Positions 1 through 9,969 of a stretch of DNA of 31,275 nt are shown here, piece after piece. The DNA is taken from assembly GCA_021464525.1 (NCBI GenBank), contig JADRCO010000541.1:1-31275 (forward strand), read 5' to 3'. Position 1 is the stretch's first letter; every line of letters begins with the position of its first letter. Origin of the DNA: Rhizophagus sp. LPA8_4_AMF (Eukaryota; Glomeromycota; Glomeromycetes; Glomerales; Glomeraceae). The position numbers and the translations under genes are program-made. Below the pieces are notes generated by a model that saw only the letters and a list, made by a program, of their open reading frames with translations, searched no databases and had not been told where the DNA came from.

Positions 1-113
1 ACCTTTACATAAGGGTCATTACCAACTTCAATAGTAATATCATAATATTCTTCATCATTTAAAATTTCAAGTAAATTTTGTGATAATTTTGGTAAAAGTT
101 TATTGTCATCCAT
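1..113 (-). CDS. BTB-BACK-TLDc family protein, 5' end only (partial)
   Basis: This is the beginning of a gene that runs out of the window on the left. The ATG is the complement of 111-113, and 37 codons are visible, starting MDDNKLLPKLSQNLLEIL and continuing into the first strand of a BTB fold (EEYYDITIEVGNDPYVK). Over this stretch it is almost identical to the N termini of the two complete copies at 4285 and 7014, differing mainly at residue 2, so the same BTB-BACK-TLDc architecture is expected but not seen. It is divergent (head-to-head) from the 4285 copy, about 4.2 kb apart. A TATAAGG box lies on its strand at the complement of 174-180, about 60 nt before the ATG. It belongs to a longer upstream block shared with the 7014 copy. 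Confidence 0.85.
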   Translation of the reverse strand, partial: MDDNKLLPKLSQNLLEILNDEEYYDITIEVGNDPYVK

Positions 114-173
114 TTTATAAATTTTGTCAGCGAAAGAAAGAAAAAGTATTAATCCAAATGCGTAAATGTTCAA

Positions 174-209
174 CCTTATAATTAGCCATTGTGCTCTGTG
201 CAACGTAAC
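174..209 (-). promoter_or_regulatory. Promoter block of the left-edge BTB gene
   Basis: On the minus strand this stretch reads GTTACGTTGCACAGAG, then GGCTAATTATAAGG. The 7014 copy carries the matching GTAACGTTGCACAGA and GGCTAATTATATAAGG at 6908-6945. Downstream on the minus strand, CATTTACGCATTTGGATT resembles CATTTACAAATTTGGATT in that copy. TATAAGG is a plausible TATA box about 60 nt before the ATG. Conservation between copies is seen; promoter function is inferred. Confidence 0.5.
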
Positions 210-2242
210 ATTATACATTATATAATAAATTATGGACTAAAATAAATATGGTTAAAACCTCTTGCATATTCGTGTAATTCGTGTGTAACAAAGAATATAT
301 ATATACCGGTATCTCGTTTCTACGTATAAACAAAAAAAAAACCAAGTGGAATTAAAGCAGAATGAGAAATCTTGCACTTACAGAGCTTGATAAAATCTCG
401 AATAGCATTTATCGTTTATTACACGTATTGTTACGTCAATAATTTTTTTATTTCCTTCATAATTTTTCGTAGTTGACAAAGTATACACAATAATGGTGAT
501 GTAAAGTACAATAATATAAATCCTCGAATAATATATTGAATGAAGAAATAAGAAGCTATGAATTTGGAATTAACTAACAATTTCGTATTATTTTCTTATT
601 TTATTTGATTTAAAGATATTCTAGGTGATGAGAAAAATAAATTTTGGTATATTGCGTTAAATAATGAAAGTATAAAAAAGATAATTGTTAAAATAGTATT
701 ATATTAACAATCTATAATTATCACATGTTCAAGATATTTGTGAATTTCAGTACAGTAATAAGTTTTATAATGTTAATATAGTGTTACTAATAATATAAAT
801 TGAAATAATACGACATGATTTGGAATTATCTTGCATCCATAAACGTCAATAAATAAAGAATTTTTGATAATTTCGAGTAAAATCTTTTTGAACAAAATAA
901 TCAATACGGTAATTAAAATAATTTCAAAAAATTTTTATATTAAAATTATTTAAATTGAATTTTAGTAGCCAATTATAATCGTGAAAAAGGTAGTTTCATC
1001 CAAACGTCTTAATTTATTCTTAATCATAGTTTCATGTTTACTTTAATCACTATCGCTTTTTTAATTAAAATGAATTTTTTAAAACTCATTTAAATAAGGA
1101 ATTTTTAATTACATTTTTGGATAGAAAAAATGTGAATACAATATGTAAACTTTAATTGTCGGTCTTTGGCAAGTTCGTAATTGTTTGAAATATCATAAAT
1201 ATTATGTAATGTGAATATTTTTTAAATAAAGTAATGTGGTAGTGATAATTAAACCCCTCCGTCAAAATAAAAAAAAAAATACAAGAGAATTTCTTACTTC
1301 CACGAGTTTATAAAATTTCATTGTTTTATTTCATTCGTATCCACTAATTCGAAAACCGTAATAATTAAATCAAAAAAAAAGAAATTTGCATTGAAAATTT
1401 GATTTTATCTTTATAGAACTTTGTGCGTAAAAAGTTAAAAAACTATTGGAATCTAAAATAGTTTAACCAATCATTTGGAATATAATAAGAGGGCTTTTAG
1501 ACTATGCATCATCATGTTCCTTTTATTCATGGAAAAGATAATAATTTATAAATTTCATAAATCCTATAAGACTTTTTAAATAATTTAAGACAAAAAAAAA
1601 TTTGGTTAATATAAGAGAGTATAAATAAGTAAAAATATTTAAGTATAAAAAAAAATAAAGGTATTACTTTTTTACAAAAAAATGAAAGAAATCTTTATAT
1701 TTTTTTATAAGAAATTCCGTGGGAAAAATTCTATATTAATCATGGGTTCATTCATAAAATTTTTGCTATCCTGAGTTCACTGAGTCAAACAATGTTTTTT
1801 GTGGCGTAAGTAAAAGAAAGAAATCCCGGCTCAAGGCTTTAATAACCATGTTAGGTATGGAATAATAAATAAACTTTAGGTAGTAATAATGTATTGATTA
1901 CTTTTGATTATAGCAGTATGAGCTTTAGCAAACTATTATAAAATTACAGTACGATAAATTCGCTTCTACAATATTTTGACTATGAATATATAATGGATTA
2001 TTTTGTATATTTTTTGACATTACGTATACAAGTTCCAATAATTTCATTCATTAACGTTATAAACCTCAATTCATAATATGTACATAAGAATTAGGAGGAC
2101 AAAAATGGAAAGACCTTAAAAAAGTATTTTAAAATTCTCTAAAGTAGCTCATTGTCTCATTACTTTGCATTCCAACGATGATAAGTGTAAAATTACGTTA
2201 CCGTACACGTTATAATAGTTTTTATTTAAGATGTATAATTCA
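210..2242. other. Intergenic, no gene recognised
   Basis: About 2 kb of AT-rich DNA with frequent stops in all frames and many homopolymer A/T runs. The only slightly GC-richer patch is around 1800-1860. On the minus strand it could encode 27 codons, but nothing about it is recognisable. Confidence 0.5.
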
Positions 2243-2270
2243 GGTCATTGAATCACTTCGAGATTTTGAT
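2243..2270 (+). repeat. Left arm of a 28-bp inverted repeat around the Cys-rich exon
   Basis: The arm starts ggtcattgaatcac and ends gagattttgat. It matches the reverse complement of 2528-2555 at 26 of 28 positions. The two arms are about 257 bp apart and enclose the cysteine-rich candidate exon at 2305-2447. Sequence similarity stops at both ends of the arms. Confidence 0.8.
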
Positions 2271-2304
2271 GATGGCTTATAAAATGAGAGAAATTTGAGA
2301 ATTA

Positions 2305-2447
2305 TTACTTACTACAATTGCAATGAGCGTAGCATTTTCCGCAATTTCCACAAGCTTCTTTATATCTTATGGCGCCTTCACCAAGTCTCGCGATACAGTG
2401 ACAACTATCCCCATACGTTTTGCCAATACTTCCACAGCAATAGCAGC
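2305..2447 (-). CDS. Candidate exon of a small cysteine-rich (metallothionein-like) protein
   Basis: On the minus strand a stretch following a good acceptor (TTATTATTAG, AG at the complement of 2448-2449) encodes about 46 residues with ten cysteines. In order the motifs are CYCC, CHC, CGNCGKC, then CNC close to the end, finishing SK and TAA at 2305-2307. Dense CxC, CC and CxxC motifs are typical of metal-binding proteins such as metallothioneins; that role is inference. The upstream exon and start codon are not identified. A possible donor (AAAAG/GTAGATG) lies near 2584, but the frame before it closes without an ATG. The 3' end is ambiguous too, because GTAAGTAA at the stop is also a perfect splice donor, which would end this exon at 2313. 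It could be an internal exon, a short last exon or a remnant. Confidence 0.4.
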
Positions 2448-2527
2448 CTAATAATAAATAATAATAAATAAATTTTAATTAGTTTATAGTCTACGCATAG
2501 GAGCATATTAGGCAAGTTAGAACTTAT

Positions 2528-2555
2528 ATCAAAATCTCAAAGTGATTCAACGACC
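2528..2555 (-). repeat. Right arm of the 28-bp inverted repeat
   Basis: Reverse complement of the arm at 2243-2270 with two mismatches. In a minus-strand transcript the two arms could pair with the cysteine-rich exon in the loop. Confidence 0.8.
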
Positions 2556-3239
2556 AATTTACTCACACATTATTTACATCTACCTTTTGTAGAAGGAAGG
2601 AGAATACTGCCGCTTTAAATATTATTTTCAGATGATGAGAAATTAAAGATTAGATTTATTAAATTTGTACAATTATTTAAAACGAAAATGATCTGCTAAA
2701 GGCGTTAAGTCTGATGTCATGATTTCATTTGATTATCAAAGCCCATTCCTTTAGCGGTTAATCCACTCTTGAAAAATCCTCACAGGCATGTGTGTTCTTT
2801 GTCTCATTTCTATTCACGTAATCACAATTTAAATATTATTTTATCTAATTTTTATTAACCGTGAACGCCCGATATAATGAACTTTTTTGGAAAGCCATCG
2901 GGATAATTTTGTAGAAATTCGTATTGCGCTTATTCATCAATTATTACAAGAAAAATAAAAATCAAAGATTTACATCTTAGTTAATTAAAATAGTCTACAA
3001 AAAAAGATAAGCTGACGTGTATTCCGTACGTATTACCGGGCATTATAGGATGTTTCTTTTTCATAGAAATGTTCTAATAACGTTTGTTACTGTTTATGAC
3101 CTCAACATATTGAATTATTTAAACGATCAATATTATAATTTTATTAGTTACATTAAATTAAAAAATCATTTATAGTTAAGAATTTTACAATTCCAATTAC
3201 CAAAGCACGGCACATAATAGTTTACTTTAAACCAGTTAT
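2556..3239. other. Intergenic, no gene recognised
   Basis: AT-rich, no supported ORF. A short inverted pair, ctaaagg/cctttag, lies around 2695-2755. Nothing else stands out. Confidence 0.4.
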
Positions 3240-3560
3240 GGAAATCCAATTGAAACACTTGTACTATTGGACTTGGACTAATTGAGATAGTCCATTCCAA
3301 GTCCAATTGAGTTCTTATAGTCCCAATATTTTTGAGTTAATTCATTAATATTATTAATCTAACAATTTTATTTCAAGCTTAATAATTTTTTGTAAATAAA
3401 ATAATTAGTTGATTTTTCTTTGATTCTTCCAAATCTTCAAACTAAATTGTTATTATATATAATAGTATAAAAGCGACAATTATCCAATAAAATTAGACTT
3501 GTCAAAGTCCAATAGTCCAATAGTCCAATTGTTCAACTGTCCATTGGCCCAAAAAGTCAT
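3240..3560. repeat. AGTCCAA/TTGGACT inverted-repeat element
   Basis: Both ends are rich in the heptamer AGTCCAA and its complement. At the left, 3267-3305 can fold as a hairpin: TTGGACT TGGACTA pairs with TAGTCC and CCAAGTCCAA. At the right, 3500-3545 carries AGTCCAATAGTCCAATAGTCCAATTG in direct tandem. The left segment actattggacttggacta is the near complement of the right cluster, so the ends look like degenerate terminal inverted repeats of a small non-autonomous element about 300 bp long. No coding capacity is seen. Confidence 0.55.
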
Positions 3561-4203
3561 CATTACAACTTTCTAATTAAATTCGTCAAGAAATAAATAA
3601 TCAGGTTATTCGTAATTCAAAAATCATTCTTTCTTTATTCTTCATATCACCATGCTCTCAATCCTTGTTGTTCCGTAACTGAATTCAATCAAGAACGATC
3701 GCTACCGACGAGAAATTAATTCAACAAATTATATTTAAAATTTTTTTTTAATGTCGGGTTTAAGAATTTCTTTGAATTCTTCTCTAATATAATTATATTG
3801 CTCTTTTTTATATTTATTTTTTTTACCTTTAATCAAATTTTTACGTGAATAAATAAATAATCTATCTTAAAGTTTCGTTATACAGTAATTGCAGAAAAAC
3901 TGAAAAACGTGATAGCTAATTAATGATTTCGAAAGTACAAACCATTTAAAACAGATTGTTCTCTTGATAATTAATAATTTTACAGGAAAATTTTATAATT
4001 ATGATAATTACTTTAAAATTACTTTTAAATTTTTTTTTTTTTATCAAACTCTATTTCAGCGTTTAACGTTACAATCGTTAAAATTGTGAACGATCAACGC
4101 CAATCATATTGCCAAATGCTACCATGCTAGAATTGCTAGATCATTCATTATATGATAAATTTTCCTAAAATAATGTCGTACAAATACTAAACAAATCATC
4201 ACG
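3561..4203. other. Intergenic upstream of the first complete BTB gene
   Basis: AT-rich sequence with poly-T runs (for example near 3740 and 4025). No ORF or RNA gene is recognised. Confidence 0.4.
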
Positions 4204-4212
4204 TATATAAGG
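4204..4212 (+). promoter_or_regulatory. TATA box of the 4285 BTB gene
   Basis: TATATAAGG lies 81 nt before the ATG. It is followed by attttacaaatttggttgg, which matches the sequence after the TATATAAGG of the 7014 copy. The further upstream block shared by the other two promoters is not found here. Confidence 0.5.
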
Positions 4213-4284
4213 TCGATCATTTTACAAATTTGGTTGGATTCTTTCTCGCTTCTTTCCATTAAACATTAAATTACAATAAAAAAA

Positions 4285-5769
4285 ATGAATGATAATAAAC
4301 TTTTACCAAAGTTATCACAAAATTTACTTGAAATTTTAAATGATGAAGAATATTATGATATTACTATTGAAGTTGGTAATGATCCTTACGTAAAAATTTT
4401 TCGTGCTCACATGGTTATTTTACATTATCGTTCTCCTTACTTGCAAAGAATTTTATTAACTAATAAAAATAAAAATGATGGAAATTTGACACATGTCAAA
4501 TTATCTAATATTTCACCTGAAATTTTTCAAATAATTTTAAGGTAAACAAATGATATTCAGGATATTCTTTTTTTATTGATTTTATTAATAATCTATATAA
4601 ATATTTTTTATTTTAGGTATATTTATGGTGGAGAACTTTCTTTAAATGATTATGATAATTTGGATATAATTAAGATTTTAGTTGCTGCCAGTGAACTTAA
4701 TCTTCAAGAATTAATTATATATATACAATACTATTTGATTGAAAACAAAGCAAACTGGATGGAAAAAAATTTTAATCACGTTTATCAAGCAAGTTTTGAA
4801 AATGATTCAATCTCAGAACTTCAAAAATATTGTATTAATATAATAACTAAAGAGCCAATTAAAATATTTAATTCATCAAATTTCTCTTTAATTCCGGAAA
4901 AACTTTTGATTTCAATTATTCAAAATGATAAACTTCAATTAAGCGAAATTCAAATTTGGGAAAACATTCTTAAATGGGGACTTGCTCAAAATCCCGAACT
5001 TCCTTCTGAAATCACAAATTTTTCAAAAGATGATTTTAATATCTTAAAGAATACTTTACGACAATGTATTCCTTTTATTAAGTTTTGCAATTTAACTTCT
5101 AAAGAATTTGTTGACAAAGCACTTCCTTATAGAGAAATTTTGACCGAAGAATTATGTACAGATTTATTAAAAACCTTTATAACTCTTTCAAGTCCTGATA
5201 GTAAGCCAATCGACAAATCAAAACCTCAAGTAACTAAAGAAATTAAATTAAAAACTGTTGATTCAAAAATCATTACATCTCAACATGCTGAGTTAATTCT
5301 AAAGTGGATCGATAGATTAGAAATTAAAGATAAGTTAACTTCATCATATGAATTTAAATTATTATTTCGCGCATCACGTGATGGAAATTCATCAGGTAAA
5401 TTTCATAAAATTTGCAATAATAAATCTCACACAATAACAATTGTTAAAGTGAAGGGTAGTAACGAAATTCTTGGAGGATATAATCCAACTGAATGGAAAT
5501 CAGTCTCAAGTTTCAGCAAAACTAAAGATAGTTTTATATTTTCTTTTAACAATGATAGAATTGAAGATTATATTTTAAGCCGTGTAGTTAATGAAAAAAA
5601 TGCTACATATAATTACTCTTCATGTGGTCCATCATTTGGTGAAAGTGATCTTCTTATATGGAATTTATTTAATAATAATTTTTGTAAAAAATCCTCTTAT
5701 GAAAAATCGATTAGGAAAACTGAAAGTACTTTCAAAGTAAAAGAATGTGAAGTATTTCAAATTGAATAG
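4285..5769 (+). CDS. BTB-BACK-TLDc domain protein, copy 1 (two exons)
   Basis: Exons 4285-4541 and 4617-5769 join across a 75-nt GT-AG intron to give 469 residues. The splice splits an Arg codon and restores the conserved RYIYGG at the BTB helix. BTB/POZ covers about residues 20-115 (YDITIEVGNDPYVK, FRAHMVILHYRSPYL), BACK about 125-235 (WMEKNF, IQIWENILKWG), and TLDc about 300-469 (AELILKWIDRL, SYEFKLLFRASRDG, EILGGYNPTEW, SFIFSFNN, GPSFGESDLLIW). BTB and BACK domains usually dimerise and recruit Cullin-3; TLDc domains bind V-ATPase or act in oxidative stress. Both roles are family knowledge, not shown here. Without splicing the frame closes at the TAA directly after exon 1. Compared with copy 2 it carries about seven extra residues before the TLDc domain (around KEIKLK). 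Confidence 0.9.
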
Positions 5770-6604
5770 TCATTGAAATTTATTCATTCTTACTCTTTGA
5801 AAAACATTTATGAAGGGTTGAATTCGTAGTCTTTAGCGCGTAAGTTGGGGAGCTAGTTTTATATATTTTTTATCTTTGTATAAATTAATACATATTGTAA
5901 TAAAGCTATACAAACCGATCTAAATAAAAACCAAGTTGGTGTAAATGTCCAAAATTACAATTTATTTGCTCATTAACGTTAAATAAAATAATTTAGTGAA
6001 AATCATTTAAAGTATATTAAATAAAGGAAGTTTTAAAAATACAGAAAACAGTAAAAAGTAAATTCAGTAAGCTCTTTTTATAGTGAATTATTATATAATG
6101 AATTTCATAATAACCGATTTTAATACATGAAAAAAATTCTCGTTATATTAAATATCACTAATCAATTTTGTATACCGTTTAACGAAGTTATTTTTATAAT
6201 TCGCATAAAATAAACCCTTTATATAACGAATTTTCATTAAAACGAATTATAATGAAGATTATTACAAGATAAATTTTTATATAAAAGGCAATTTGATGTT
6301 GGATTTCAACGAAATTTATTCTCAAATTAGCAATTTTACTAGTTACTACTTTAATCCATTTATAAAAGATAGATAATTTAATATTTCGCAGTTTCCGTTC
6401 ATGACGTTTTACAGATGTATTGATTTTCTTACATTATACAAATTTTCTCACTATACCGAATAATTTGTTATATCATAGCATTAACGAATTTTCTCATAAC
6501 GAAGGCTACTTCATTATACCGAATGTTGACCGCATTTGACCAAAAAGATTAATATAATATAAAAATTTCCTTCTATTATCCCTAATGTTCCCAATTCATT
6601 TTCG
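5770..6604. other. 3' flank of BTB copy 1, duplicated sequence
   Basis: Non-coding. Blocks at about 5770-6010 and 6120-6340 are repeated in the same order after copy 2 (about 8488-9003), including gcgtaagttggggagctag and aaaaggcaatttgatgttgg. They mark the extent of the segmental duplication beyond the coding region. The block just after the stop probably contains the 3' UTR. Confidence 0.7.
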
Positions 6605-6874
6605 TTCCGAAGCCCCATACCGCAGTCATACGCACGAGATTATTACTGATCGGCATAATTCGGGCCAAATTATAATTCCGGCCAAAATTTCAGTTTCATT
6701 TTAGGAAATATTTTACACGATGATTTAAAAAGGAAATTTTTATGGAACGGCTATCATCGAAAAAGGAAATGATCGACATCCAGTGTGTGCTAATTCTGGC
6801 CAAAATTATAACTTGGCCGAAATTACCGCCGATAATTATGATCATGTGCGTATACTGCGTATGAAACTTCGGAG
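6605..6874. mobile_element. MITE-like element with long imperfect terminal inverted repeats
   Basis: A 270-bp palindromic unit. The left arm (about 6605-6690) starts ttccgaagccccatac and includes catacgcac, cgggccaaattataattc and ccggccaaaattt. The right arm (about 6791-6874) is its imperfect reverse complement, with ctggccaaaattataactt, ggccgaaatt and ending gcgtatgaaacttcgga. The arms are about 85 bp long with a few small gaps. There is no ORF, and a target-site duplication could not be fixed. It lies about 60 bp before the TATA box of the 7014 gene and has no counterpart before copy 1, so it arrived independently of that duplication or was lost there. Confidence 0.65.
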
Positions 6875-6907
6875 TAAAATGTCGTTATTTTGCGCAAATA
6901 GCTGTCA

Positions 6908-6945
6908 GTAACGTTGCACAGAATATTGTGGCTAATTATATAAGG
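6908..6945 (+). promoter_or_regulatory. Promoter block of BTB copy 2
   Basis: GTAACGTTGCACAGA and GTGGCTAATTATATAAGG occur here and, in the same arrangement, upstream of the left-edge BTB gene on the other strand. TATATAAGG at 6937-6945 is 77 nt before the ATG, followed by catttacaaatttggattg, also shared. Conservation is seen; promoter function is inferred. Confidence 0.55.
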
Positions 6946-7013
6946 ACATTTACAAATTTGGATTGATTCTTTTCTCCTTTACCGTTAAAACCTTACCGTT
7001 AAAATTATAAGGA

Positions 7014-8487
7014 ATGGAAGATAATAAACTTTTACCAAAATTATCACAAAATTTACTTGAAATTTTAAATGATGAAGAATATTATGATATTACTATTGAA
7101 GTTGGTAATGATCCTTACGTAAAAATTTTTCGTGCTCACATGGTTATTTTACATTATCGTTCTCCTTACTTGCAAAGAATTTTGTCAACTAATAAAAAGA
7201 AAAGTGATGGAACTTTAGCACATATCAAATTATCTAATATTTCACCTGAAATTTTTCAAATAATTTTAAGGTAAATAAATGATACTCAGAATATTCTTTT
7301 TTTATTGATTTTATTAATAATGTATATATATTTTTTATTTTAGGTATATTTATGGTGGAAAGCTTTCTTTAAATGATTATGATAATTTGGATATAATTAA
7401 GGTTCTAGTTGCCGCTAATGAACTTAGTCTTCAGGAATTAGTTTTAAATTTACAATTTTTTTTGATCGAAAACAAAGCAAACTGGATGGAGAAAAATTTT
7501 AATTGCATTTATCAAACAAGTTTTGAAAATGATTCATTCTCTGAACTTCAAAAATACTGTATCAATTTAATAACTAAAGAGCCAATTAAGATATTCAATT
7601 CATCAAATTTTTCTTCAATTCCGGAAAAACTTTTGATTTCAATCATTCAAATTGATAAACTTCAAATAAGCGAAATTCAAATTTGGGAAAACGTACTTAA
7701 ATGGGGACTTGCTCAGAATCCAGAACTTCCTTCTGAAATCACAAATTTTTCAAAAGATGATTTTAATACTTTAAAGGATACTTTACGACAATGTATTCCT
7801 TTTATTAAGTTTTGCAATTTAACTTCTAAAGAATTTGTTGACAAAGTATTTCCTTATAGAGAAATTTTACCCGAAGAATTATGTACGGACTTATTGAAAG
7901 CTTTTTTAACTCTTTCGAATCCTGATAGTAAGCCAATCGACAAATCAAAACCTCAAATGACTGTTGATTCAAAAATCATTACTTCTCAACATGCTGAGTT
8001 AATCCTAAAATGGATCGATAAATTAGAAATTACGGATAAGTTAACTTCATCATATGAATTTAAATTATTATTTCGTGCATCTCGTGATGGATATTCACAA
8101 GATAAATTTCATGATATTTGCGATAATAAATCCCGCACAATAACAATTGTTAAAGTGATGGATAGTAACGAAATTCTTGGAGGATATAATCCAATTGAAT
8201 GGAAATCTGATAACGATTATGGAACGACTAATGATAGTTTTATATTTTCTTTTAACAATGCTAGAATTGATAATTATATTTTAAGTCGTGTAAAATACAA
8301 AAATCGGGCTACGCGTAATAGTTCTTATTATGGTCCATCATTCGGTGAAAATGATCTTATTATATGGGACTGGGACTTATCCGATGTTAATAATTGTATA
8401 AAATCCTCTTATGAAAAATCAATTAGAATAACTGAAAGTGATTTTGATGTAGAAGAGTGTGAAGTATTTCAAATTGGTTGTCATTGA
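7014..8487 (+). CDS. BTB-BACK-TLDc domain protein, copy 2 (two exons)
   Basis: Exons 7014-7270 and 7344-8487, with a 73-nt GT-AG intron at the identical position to copy 1, give 466 residues. Exon 1 encodes the BTB start (MEDNKLLPKLSQNLLEIL) and differs from copy 1 at only about seven of 86 residues. Exon 2 resumes YIYGGKLSLNDYDNLDIIKV, followed by BACK (about 125-235) and TLDc (about 293-466: SYEFKLLFRASRDGYS, EILGGYNPIEW, SFIFSFNNARI, GPSFGENDLIIW). The TLDc part differs most, especially after EWKS and around the region before GPSFGE. Relative to copy 1 about seven residues before TLDc are missing. It ends FQIGCH, not FQIE. The tandem, same-strand arrangement and shared flanks show a recent duplication. 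The function of the family in these fungi is unknown to me. Confidence 0.9.
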
Positions 8488-9969
8488 AAATTTACTTCTC
8501 TGTCATTCTTACTCTTTGAAAATCATTAATTCGCTACTTACTATAATCTTTAGCGCGTAAGTTGGGGAGCTAGTATTATATATTTTTTATCTTTGTATAA
8601 ATTAATGCATATTTTAGTAAAGCTATATAAACCGATCTAAGTTATTTAAAATGAAACTAAGTTGGTGTAACTGTTCCAAAATTACAATTTATTTGCTCAT
8701 TAAATAAAATAATTTAGTGGAATCATTAAAAATAATTAAATAAAGGAAATTTTAAAAATACAGAAAATAACAAATCTTCAGCATGGTACCGTTTTTAACA
8801 TATGAAAAAATTCTCGTTATATTGAATATCACTAATCAATTTTGTATAACTTTTAACGAAGTTGTTTTATAACTCGCATGTACAAAATAATCCTTTATAT
8901 AACGAATTTTCATTAAGAAGAATCTGCAATGAAAATTTTACAAGATAAATTTTAATATAAAAGGCAATTTGATGTTGGATTTCAATGAAATTTATTCTCA
9001 AATTTAATATCACGATTTTTGTCCAACCGATGTATGTTAATTCAAAGATTAAATAACCTTTTGTAATGTATTAGAAAATTAGAAAGTGTTACGTATAATT
9101 ATTGGTTGTAAATAATTTTACCTATTGTAATTTGTATCTATATGTATATATTATATTTTATGGGCTAACGTCACTTTGTGACATTAACCAATATAAATAC
9201 CACCGTACAATATCTATATTATCGTACGGCTGATGCAGATCATGCTCAAATAAACTACAGTATTGATATTCGATATTGTACGCAAATAAACTATTTGATA
9301 TCAATATTGCACGATAATGAAACATAATGTATAAAAAGCATTTCATTTTTACTAAGGCAAAATCAACAATCTCAAACGTTTATTTTGCATATCCTATAAT
9401 TAAGTACGTAGCAAAACTTATTTTTTCTGAAACTTTAGTGACTTGAGCATCAGATTCAGCTGTCTTATCCAGTTATCCAGTTAATTGCAAAAAATAAATG
9501 AAGAGGTTTTATAAGAGACTTTATTTAATAAAATAATGGAAATATTTTTTATGTTAAGTTAAACAAAAAAGTCCTTAAAATGTAAATTTTCATTGTTTAA
9601 ATAACTGCATGGAACTTATGAGTCATTAATTATTAATTAATATTTATTTGTCATAGGTTTTATAAGCCAAACTGAATATTTTATGTTATACATATAATAA
9701 TAAGGTTATGTATCTTTAAATATCCATAACTATACCCGGGTATTAAACAAAATACTTGATTTAAAAATTATATAATACCCGTGTGTACTTTGTGAGATAC
9801 CGGGTATTATATGGGGTACATAATAATTTTAACCAGAATTAAGCTAAAGTTACCAAAATTAAGGGGTACTAATTGAGAGTAAAAATTTTATATCTGTAAA
9901 ATACCGGGTCTTATAACGTGGGGATACTAACTTTGGGGATACTATAGTCAGTACGGTGCGGTTTGGAGC
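8488..9969. other. 3' flank of copy 2 and repeat-bearing intergenic DNA
   Basis: The first part (to about 9003) is homologous to the sequence after copy 1. A short perfect-ended hairpin, ccgtac/gtacgg, lies near 9213-9239. From 9730 comes the separate accggg-type repeat cluster. A 62-codon minus-strand frame at 9158-9346 has no support as a gene. Confidence 0.5.
9730..9955. repeat. Cluster of tacccggg/ataccgggtatta repeats
   Basis: Copies of the same motif appear in both orientations: the palindrome tacccgggta at 9733-9742, taatacccg near 9774, ataccgggtattata near 9799, and ataccgggtcttata near 9900. They are followed by a tandem ggggatacta pair near 9920-9945. It resembles a degenerate small inverted-repeat element and ends within about 15 bp of where homology of the broken TLDc copy begins. 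Confidence 0.45.

Noticed and set aside
1800..1860. Possible tRNA or small coding exon in a less AT-rich patch
   Set aside because: No cloverleaf could be drawn, and the minus-strand frame is only 27 codons without a recognisable motif.
9158..9346. Minus-strand open frame of 62 codons
   Set aside because: No recognisable motif, located in duplicated and repetitive intergenic sequence with an internal hairpin. Length is within chance.
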